Source: Hydractinia symbiolongicarpus (taxonomy: Eukaryota; Cnidaria; Hydrozoa; Anthoathecata; Hydractiniidae). Taken from it: a stretch of DNA of 64,000 bases. Position 1 is the first letter of the stretch. Every line of letters starts with the position of its first letter. The notes under the pieces are model-generated. The model saw nothing but the letters and a program-made list of their open reading frames with translations. It made no database searches and was not told the origin of the DNA. The stretch lies in assembly GCF_029227915.1 (NCBI RefSeq), contig NC_079876.1, forward strand, positions 30,663,828 to 30,727,827. Direction: 5' to 3'. Position numbers and translations under genes: made by a program. Of this stretch, positions 55,617 through 64,000 are shown one piece after another.

Positions 55617-58600
55617 TCATACTTTTGTATTTTCCAATTGTTTTACCAATGCTGGTTCAAAATCTATAAAGAAAAAAAAATTAAAAATATAGGAGTGCAA
55701 ATCAACAATTTTTGTGTATATGACGCGGTTAAACAGATAACAGATTCTAAATCTTAAATTAAAATTAAATACACCTTTCCCGAGACTTATTCTTTTTGTG
55801 CCGCAACTTTTTCTGTTGAGTTTTATGAAAAACGCACAACAGATTTGAATTCCTTATCAAAATGTCATAAACAAAGAAAATTTCGAAACAATGCAGCAAC
55901 CTGCTATTCTAATTTAAAGATTTGTGGCATGTCCAACCTCTTTTTGAAAACGAGGCGGGACATGGTAACTTGAGCATTAAGAAGACTTTAACTGTGATAT
56001 ATATCTCCTCAAAATAGCACTTTCTGTTGGCGTATTAAGTTAAACTTTTACACATAAATTAAACAAACTATGCTAAAAAAAGTATGACTCATGGTCTCGG
56101 GAAAGGTGTATTGGGGTACAACCCCCTAATGGCAATTTTTATATACGTCAAACACAATCCCCGTGATGGCAATCTTTTTATATTTTTCACGTCCTGCAGA
56201 AACGGGGTTCCCCACATTTTTTACAACTTTAGGTAAATTTAGGTTTTGGAGTAGAAATTTAAAAAACACTGAAACTATCCCATAAGCGAGAAATGAAGGG
56301 TTAGTAATAATTAGGCCAGACATACGGTTTGATCCTTTTTTTAAAAAAGATGATAACAAACAAATTCTACTTGGAAAGAAAAATTGTATGCTAGGATAAA
56401 CAATGTTAGCAGGACTCAACATTAACGCCAACGAATTTCAAGGAGACAATTTTTAAACTAACATTAACGCCAACGAATTTTAAGGAGACGAATTTTTAAA
56501 CTAACATTAACGCCAACGAATTTTAAGGAGACGAATTTTAAACTAACATTAACGCCAACGAATTTTAAGGAGACGAATTTTAAACTAACATTAACGCCAA
56601 CGAATTTCAAGAAGACAATTTTTAAACTAACATTAACGCCAACGAATTTTAAGGAGACGAATTTTAAACTAACATTAACGCCAACGAATTTCAAGGAGAC
56701 AATTTTTAAACTAACATTTTTTGCATAACTTTTTTCGTGGAATTTGGATTTAGTTTTAGCTAATTTTAAGAAAAAAATCTAAAATTCGATTCTAGCCAAT
56801 ACTTTGGAAGAAAATAGATAATTGACAACATTTTTCCTAACATTTTGACAGTTTATTAAAACTCCCGAGAATTCATGACATCTCTGATAGAGTGAAAACC
56901 TTTAAAAAGATTAAAATATATCTACTGTAATACTAAGTGGAAGAATATACATCAATGTTTTGACATGGTGCTTATTGCAATTTTCAACCATTTTTTTTGA
57001 TTAACTATCACAACGAATTGGGAGAAAACGAGAAAACAAGTCATACTTGATCCTGAAACTGCATATGCTATTGGATCCAGATGCTCCTTTTCTTTCTCAG
57101 TCTGACCGTCTTGAAAATAATTTTGTTGCGGGTTAGTACCAACTGGTTGTTCTGGTGGAAGGTTTACAGATAGAGATTCTTCTTGTGGTTCAGGGCTGGT
57201 TTGTTTTGTCACTAAAATAAAACAAGTATTAATTCACAAGTATCAACTCACAACTTCATTTCCAAGCTGGTTAAAATTTAATGGGAATCCCTATTGCCAT
57301 CAGTGTTACATAAATGTCTTCACTCGTTTAAAATGAGTAAGTTAACAGAGCAAAATAAGCATACTGATAATCTCTGGACATTTTTTCTCGACTTCTCTAA
57401 TGATATCGTTTCTGGGTAATTTTTTGAGGATTTCTTTTAGCTCTAACCATGTCACTTCACGTTGGTGTTGTTTAAAGTAAGTGTGTAAACTTTTTGTAGC
57501 TTTTTCATATATGGTGCGACAATCTAAATCAATCTGATCAATAGTTGATTCTTCTGTATCACAAAATCGGGCTACACGTTTCCAATCTCCAGCAATTCTA
57601 TTAGCAATGATATCAATCACCACAATTGAAACATACCCACCAGCAGTTTTGTGTTCTTTGAGAGCTAAACCATCAATTCAATATAAATTTAAAACAGAAG
57701 TTTCGATAAGGATGATGGATTTAAGTTTGAGATAACAAGACTTACTTTTTTTGAGAGCGTCCGGACCCTTTTCAAGTTTATCTAATAAAATAAAATAAAT
57801 TTATTTACAATGCTATATAGCCAAAAATATTTTTGTAAGTATGATCAGTTAAGTCCACTTTGCTTACAAGACGAAGGCCTTTTTACTTTTGGTCAAAAAC
57901 ATTCCTGTATGAACAATTATAATTCAAAAAGTTCTTAAAATACATAATAGTCTATTGAGAAAGAAAAGAAAAAAATGGGCCACTCTAAGAAGCCACTCTA
58001 AGAAGGGAATTCAAAAGATGAGTATAATAAGAAAACAAGGTAAATTTTTAAATAAATTTTTTCTTGACTGGCCGAAAGTAACATACTTAATCTTTCTACT
58101 CCCAAAGTATATCACATCAACACTATGTGCATTTTTAAGACATTAAAAATAAAAAATACTTTTGCGCCTTTTTTTTGTAAGATGCTATAAGATTGTTTAA
58201 AAGAACACCAAGATGCAGAAGCTATAAAACCATCTTGGCAACTACATTAGATTCACACCCAATTCTGTTGTTTAATACGCCATTTCGGAATTAGTGCAGC
58301 CATATTTAATTTTCCCGCAAGTGGAAAAACCAAGTTGGTAAAACCAAATTTGTGTTCGCTACTTGGCCTGTGACCACAAACCATGCTACTATGTTTTGAA
58401 GCCTCTTAAATGACTCTGGTAAGTTGCAAAAAAAACATTTTGTACACAATAAAAACTTAAGACATCTAAATGTAGTCACTAGCTTTGGAAAAATTTAAAA
58501 CGGCTAAATGGGGCGATATTTTTTAAAAAATAATTTTTTGAGGAAACAAATGTGATGGTTAACGGTAAACACGCTTTTTTATAAGAATATCAAAATTCAC

Positions 58601-59387
58601 ACCGGGCCTGATCATTATTTTATTTCTCTGTTGTTTTTCATTTATCTTTTTTTTCTAAACAGTAAGCCAATTTTTTAACCTGATACATCAGCAAACAAAC
58701 CAAATTATTATAAAATCGTGGTTATAACAAAAAACAAACAAAAGGGCGCTGGTGGTTATCCGGACATGTTAAGGGTTGCTAAGAAAAGCAAAGCAAGAAG
58801 AACAGTTAGGTAGGTAAAATGTAAAGAAAGTGAGAATAGTGCACATCTACATGCTTTTTCTTTTATAAGAACATGCTTTATAAAAATACCAGGCTGGAAT
58901 TTTTAATTAAACACAAGTGGTCTATTTTTTAAACAACAGAGAAATAAGAATAATGACCTTATATGTCATCCCGAGAACATTAGTAAGTGCAAGGCAACAG
59001 AGACATTACTGCAGTAACCACAATAAACACAAGCTAAATTTTCATTTAGCTCCATTTGGAAAACAATACTATCCTTGCAAGCGAGATAGTAATAAAACAG
59101 AACAAAATTTACAGGCAGGCTTCAAACTTACCATTCCTCTCACCATTTAAGTCAACAACAATGTCATTTCTACCTATACTCTCCAATAACTCCAATAAAC
59201 CCTTTAAATCACGCGGGCTGTAATATCCGTGTTTTTCAAGAGCTTCTAAAAGCTCTGTAGCATTCTTTATATTCTCCAACACACCCTCACCAATGTCATC
59301 CTTTAACAAGTACTTGACATCATCTACATTGCGTTGTGTCAACTTTCTAGAGGCATTAAGAATCTTTTTTCGAATTAATAATGACAT
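55617..59387 (-). CDS. FADD-like adaptor: death effector domain plus death domain
   Basis: Five exons, all joined in phase 1: 59132-59387, 57746-57781, 57365-57664, 57047-57211, 55617-55663; 267 codons. The first exon is a DED (residues about 1-80): LTQRNVDDVKYLLKDD, LLEALEKHGYYSPRDLKGLL and ESIGRNDIVVDL, the last being the RxDL-type motif. The third exon is a death domain (about 98-190): IIANRIAGDWKRVARFCDTE, then STIDQID, then WLELKEILKKLPRNDIIREV. DED followed by DD is the FADD architecture: the cytoplasmic adaptor that couples death receptors through the DD to caspase-8-like proteases through the DED. A C-terminal tail of about 70 residues rich in Pro, Glu and Gln (PEPQEESLSVNLPPEQPVG) is encoded by the fourth and fifth exons. 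The fifth (47 nt, FEPALVKQLENTKV, TGA) is the least certain; without it the fourth exon reads on for about 30 residues into intron sequence. Confidence 0.88.
56400..56716. repeat. 42-44 bp minisatellite, about seven copies, in the last FADD-like intron
   Basis: The unit AACATTAACGCCAACGAATT / TTAAGGAGACGAATTTTTAA ACT is repeated head to tail with small indels. The number of T residues at the unit junction and a C/T change (TTTCAAG versus TTTTAAG) distinguish copies. On the minus strand some units stay open and read as repeated KFVGVNVSLK; this is a by-product of the repeat, since unit lengths vary and the region is intronic. Confidence 0.9.
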
Positions 59388-61609
59388 TTTTTATTATTTC
59401 ATATCCATTTTTATATCGTTGCACACTAAAAAAACAATTGGTTGCTGTTTTTAGAAAGTGCACTTCAGGACACTACTAGATGCAGTCATAATAGTTCCTG
59501 TGCACTTCCACAGTGTTAAGCAAGTGTTTTATGTTATAAAAATCTGTTTGACCCAAGATCTTTGCAGTGAATAGAATATCTTAACCTGGATATACAATAT
59601 GTGAAACATCATTAACTGGGTCTAAAACATTGATTTTATCAATTGGAGTCATAAAGACTACAAATACAAGAATGCAACTGCTCTTACAAATAACTAGAAT
59701 TTTATTAAATATTAGCTTGTGGAAAATTCACTGGAACACACCTGTCACAGCAAATTCAATTTAACAGTAACACATTAGTATTGGTAGCTTAAAGATTTTG
59801 TGATTATTTAGCATGACCTCATACAGATGTGCTTAATACTGCATAAGTTTAATCTTAGAACTTCAAAAGAAAAAAAGATATCTACACTTTTTGATATACA
59901 GATATGTTTCTTGTTATACTCTACAACTAATCCTGAAGTGAGGATATAGATACAAAGAAAGATAAAAAAGCATTTTGGAATTTGAAAACAAATAATTTTT
60001 GAGGGATCCTAATTAAAAAAAAAGATTATTGAAAAAGTTTTAGGAAATTAATACTGGTAGCCAAATGTAAACAAAATTTGCAAATATGGGCGATAAATCT
60101 CCAAAAAAGCCCGTCCGTTACCTCTTGTATGCTTTGCTCCTAAGAAGGGAGTGATTAAAGTCCTACTTTCACCACTAGTGGTAAAGTTAAATATGGTTGC
60201 CCGAACTCAGAAAAGGCGTATTCCCTTAACATACATCAAGATTTTAAATTTTCTTCATTTTTATTGCACTCTGTTGCCCAGTAATTTCAGCTTGTCATTT
60301 TTTCATAAATTTTGAATTAAGTGAGAAAATCCAGGCGCGGATACAGAAATTTAAACAAGTTAGTCCATTTTTTCACAAAGTCACTAATCTTGCTCCAAAA
60401 AATTATCTTTGCTCAAACTTCCTAACATTGCTCTTAAAACTTCAAAATGTGTCTAGCTCTTCACTCTCTTCAACTAAAATACGGAAACTTTTCACCTCCA
60501 AAAAAATTGTTATGACGTCAAAATGAATCGCCGAATACACCTTCACGATAATTCGGGAAAACTAACACTCCATCGCAGCTTATTTTTCGATTGGAGGAGG
60601 TAAACATCACACTTTTATAAGAGTTTATTAAGGAGAAAACACGTTTTTTTGTGATAACTTTTCATGCCGCGTTTTGTTTTTAATGAAAAGTACACGTAAG
60701 TTGTATCCTATTATTTTGAACGTTTCCTGACAATTTGAAAGAAATTGATAAGACGGAAGTTAAAAAACTGAAGAAAACACTCTAACTCTAACAAACTCTC
60801 ATAAGAACACGTTTTTTACCTCCTTTTTTCTGAAATTGCAAAACGATGGAGAGCCGTAGAAACGCAAGTACAATTTAATTATCGTAAAGGTGTATTACGA
60901 AAGTCACCCGACTAGCTTGACATACATGAAATCCGCCACTGAAATCCTTGCATCATATTTGCAAAATCAAACTTGTTGAAATATAGTTGAAATGTAGTTG
61001 GTGTCAAATTTAACCATTTAGCTAAACTTGATGACTTGCTATCTTGATACTTTTTTTTATATTATTATTTTGGCAGGCAAAATAAAGCAATTTAATTGAC
61101 TAATTCTTTTTAGCCTGCCGAAAAAAATGTAAACAAAGCTTATAGCAAGTCATTTTAGGGTATGTAGCTAGCTATCACCACCAGCGTCGTTAATTCACCA
61201 TGACAAACAAAAACAAGGGAGTCCATAAAACAAAAAAGGTTCCTATTCTCACATTTTGAGGCTGCCCTGCTTGTTTACCTTGCTGTACATCATAATTCTA
61301 CGAACAGAACAGTGACGTTCTTCCTGGTTTAAAACATCCGAGGCTTGAAAACCATGTTGAATTTACCTCTCTCGGAAGCAGGTTTTCGCTTCGGGAAATA
61401 CCCTATGAGACATTTACGTCTCGGAATGTTTTATAAGAAAAATGTTGACCACATGGATGTTCACAACAAAATTCTACTGAAAAAATTGTCTCACTATAAG
61501 CTCTTTTCAAATCCTACCTGAGCAACCGCCATCAGTTTGTTAACATTTCAGATTTCGCCTCATGGGCCTAATGGGCTACGTAAATAGATGTATGTGCATA
61601 TTTTGCATA
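59388..61609. other. Upstream region of the FADD-like gene
   Basis: No coding exon recognised. It should contain the FADD-like promoter and any 5' UTR exon. A small imperfect hairpin is at about 61068-61124 (TTTGGCAGGC / GCCTGCCGAAA), and a loosely inverted pair around 61330-61435 (AAAACATCCGAGG / CTCGGAATGTTTT). Confidence 0.45.
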
Positions 61610-61954
61610 GTTAGCCTCACTAATATCGAGGGATATACCCTGTCTATTATTTCCAGGAGGGGCCATGCCTTAGATGGAGAGTCCTAGAGTATTTAATGCT
61701 TATTTTGAGCTACGCAAACCTAATTAGGGCCCGCGCTGTACTGGACAACTCCCGGCAACATCGAACGGCCCACACATGGAGATCCCCCCAATTTTCCTCA
61801 AATGGCTTGGGTTAACCCGTGGCTATCGTAACATTCACTCGCCCATGCTGAATCGCCGTCAAGAGGAATCGAACCCCGGTCTCCCAAACAGTGTACGAGA
61901 GCTATAACCACTAATCTATGGCGCCACAATAACCACTAATCTATGGCGCCACAA
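61610..61954 (-). mobile_element. tRNA-derived SINE
   Basis: Read on the minus strand: a tRNA-like head with A-box TAGATTAGTGGTTATAGC and B-box GGGGTTCGATTCCTC, a body of about 200 bp, and a 3' terminus GGGTATATCCCTCGATATTA followed by GTGAGGCTAAC. The first 26 bp of the head (TTGTGGCGCCATAGATTAGT plus GGTTAT) are present twice in tandem (61903-61954). Two other copies of the 3' terminus occur at 43.6 and 47.9 kb. Confidence 0.75.
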
Positions 61955-61956
61955 TT

Positions 61957-62355
61957 GTCAGACACAGTGTTCCACAAGGTTCTGTTTTAGGTCCACTACT
62001 TTTTTTAATTTACATTAATGATTTAAACTGTGCTGTTACTCAACTAGGATTAATGAAATTTACTGATCTTATTCATTTTCAAAACGCTCTTTAAATTCAT
62101 CGTATTTATCACCAGAAGGTTCCTTCTCCTCTTTAAAAACATTTGCAGTTGACTTCTCCCACTCCCATAATACCAGGGCTAATGCTCGTGGACTCATTAA
62201 TTTTAAACTTGTTCGCACTAGTAGTTTTGGTACGAAGTCTATACGTCATTAAGCCGTTCTCTCATGGCAATTTTGTCATGATAAATGTCCAAGTATAAAA
62301 CTTCTTGACTTGACTGTAAATAAGCTCAAATCTAAAAACACTGATTAATTAGTTA
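61957..62355 (+). pseudogene. Non-LTR retrotransposon RT fragment with internal deletion
   Basis: 61957-62068 encodes SVPQGSVLGPLLFLIYINDL, the classic RT domain block of jockey/CR1-type LINEs, which normally leads to the FADD catalytic motif; here it breaks off after KFTD. Positions 62150-62250 encode SHSHNTRANARGLINFKLVR and TKSIRH, the C-terminal region of the same ORF2 class (the xYNTRxxxxxL...SIxYxGxxLWNSL block). About half of the palm and the thumb are therefore deleted. Confidence 0.8.
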
Positions 62356-62391
62356 AGGTGTGTCTCCGTGGTTCGTACATTATATATTAAT

Positions 62392-62613
<222 letters not shown>

Positions 62614-62649
62614 TTTATTATTTTTATTATTTTTATTATTTTTTTTTCT

Positions 62650-63451
62650 CTAACTTAACCAGTTATTTAAACATGCAGGTGTATTGACGTTTTATTATTA
62701 CGAACAGCTACTTTTTGTTTGTCTTGTCAATGTCATGTGACGTCATGTGTTGTTTACTGTTTGTATTGTTCCTGGTTACCAGTATGACTCAATAGCTTGC
62801 TAACAGTGTTGGTATTCCAGGATAGGTACAACATAATTTATCCATAGGCCATGTAATTTTTTTTCCATTATTTTTTTGAGTATCTATCGAAATATACGTT
62901 CTTTGATTAATTGATTGATTGTTTGATTGATTGATTTTCACGAAGCAAATTGAACGGCGAATTATTCTAAAAATTAAAACTTAAATTTTAAATGAATACA
63001 CCTCCTCGAATTAGTTTACTTTGATGTACCGCTGCGTAACTTTTTTATTTTTAAACAAAATGAACGTGATTTTTGAAATCCTCACCTGAAACTTGTTAAA
63101 ATGTGATAAAATTTTCAGATTCATACAGCACAAAACCTGTTATAAAACATTTTTTTAATTTGGTGCTAATTGACCTCCTCTGCTTTAAAGATTAGAAAAT
63201 TAAGAACGACTTTCTTTATAACATAAATATACAACCAAAACAGCATTCTATATCAGAACAGAAAAGTTAAAAGTTTATACACACACCAATTCAATAAAAT
63301 CAAAATATCAAAAGTAAATTGTAAAGAACATGTAATTCGGGACACATGTATTTGAGACTAAATGAATATGAAAATAGAATTAAAATATAAATTTAATTTT
63401 ACGATGGCTTCAATGGTTTACTTCCTCTTCTAATTTAAAAGCACTTCTTTT
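62650..63451. other. AT-rich non-coding stretch
   Basis: No gene recognised. TTTCACGAAGCAAATTGAAC GGCGAATT at 62937-62964 repeats a string present at 50809-50836, so it is part of a dispersed repeat. A short (GATT)n run lies at 62908-62935. Confidence 0.4.
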
Positions 63452-63622
63452 TTATGATCCAAACAGTTCTCTTCTGTATTCTCGCGCTGCTCTACTACAA
63501 GCTTGTTTCTCACCAACTAATCGTAATTTTGGTAATACTTTCCTGTCCCATCCATAACGCGCAAAGGCTACCGATATCCCTCTGATCTTTCCGCGATTTT
63601 TACAAACCAGGTGGTTGTTTAA
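63452..63622 (-). CDS. Unrecognised 56-codon ORF fragment, basic C-terminus
   Basis: A minus-strand frame that is GC-richer than its surroundings: NHLVCKNRGKIRGISVAFAR, YGWDRKVLPKLR and RAAREYRRELFG before a TAA. The density of Arg/Lys and the absence of AT-driven residues make chance less likely. It could be the last exon of a gene extending to the right or a transposon-derived fragment. No family was recognised. Confidence 0.25.
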   Translation of the reverse strand, partial: LNNHLVCKNRGKIRGISVAFARYGWDRKVLPKLRLVGEKQACSRAAREYRRELFGS

Positions 63623-64000
63623 TCAAAAATCTTACTATTGATTAAAATTTATTCAGGAAATTAATTTATTTCCTTAAATAATTTAATTATTTTAATTTAC
63701 TAATCTTAATTAAAAAAATAAATTAAGTGATTAAAATGAATGCAATATTTAAATGCGCCATTTTTAATAATAACAAGAAGCCCTGGGGCTCTAAGATTTT
63801 CCGCTCGCTACCAAAATATTTGATGACAACCTGCTAATTCGTTGTGTTATCGTGCCAAAAATTCGAAGAGGTTTGGTGCATGAAGCTCTGAAGATAAAGC
63901 ACACAAGTAGGGCATTATAAAATTGACGATTTTTGACCGACTTTGTAGGTTGGTAAAAAGCTGGTTGTGCAATGTAGGTTGTAAAATGTAGGCTGTAAGA

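Noticed and set aside
56464-56694. 76-codon repeat ORF (KFVGVNVSLK units)
   Set aside because: It is a by-product of the intronic minisatellite; unit lengths of 42-44 nt do not keep the frame.

Overview
This is an AT-rich animal genomic window. It holds split genes with GT-AG introns, metazoan-specific domain architectures (receptor tyrosine phosphatase with Ig and FN3 domains, DED-DD adaptor, tRNA-like SINEs) and a dense load of Helitrons, LINE fragments, SINEs and MITEs. Introns of hundreds of bases to several kb and the mix of repeats fit a non-bilaterian animal, most likely a cnidarian. That assignment is inference; no marker gene settles the species.

Five of the six recognisable genes lie on the minus strand. 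From left to right: (1) 125-22294, a LAR-like receptor protein tyrosine phosphatase. I could splice 23 exons in phase, giving 1264 codons: signal peptide, three Ig-like domains, four FN3 domains, one TM helix, an intact catalytic D1 and the first half of D2, which runs off the left edge. (2) 22858-23151, plus strand, an RPP14-like RNase P/MRP subunit, divergent from the phosphatase across about 560 bp. (3) 25251-38261, uroporphyrinogen decarboxylase in 11 exons (353 codons) spread over 13 kb of TE-filled introns. (4) 39588-39992, a CENPV/GFA-type zinc-binding protein. (5) 45843-48957, the histone chaperone ASF1 in 4 exons (153 codons), ending exactly at the end of the conserved core with no C-terminal tail. 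(6) 55617-59387, a FADD-like DED plus death-domain adaptor in 5 exons (267 codons). All exon joins given here were checked by hand for reading phase and splice dinucleotides, but none has transcript support.

The spaces between genes and the large introns are mostly mobile-element debris. One LINE family is present as at least five 3' ends with (ATG)n tails. There is a second, more decayed LINE at 18.3-19.4 kb and a third RT fragment at 62 kb followed by a roughly 220-bp (TTTA)n tract. Two non-autonomous Helitrons lie head-to-tail at 40.7-41.9 kb, and a Helitron Rep/helicase-N remnant split by a LINE lies nearby. A TTAA-flanked MITE, a pogo/Tigger-like MITE, tRNA-like SINEs, minisatellites and several near-perfect hairpins complete the picture. 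The genes do not form a pathway; they are ordinary neighbours (signalling, RNA processing, haem synthesis, chromatin, apoptosis). The most noteworthy observations are the tail-less ASF1, the complete FADD-like adaptor, the N-terminal Ig domain of the phosphatase that lacks its first cysteine, and the abutting tandem Helitrons.
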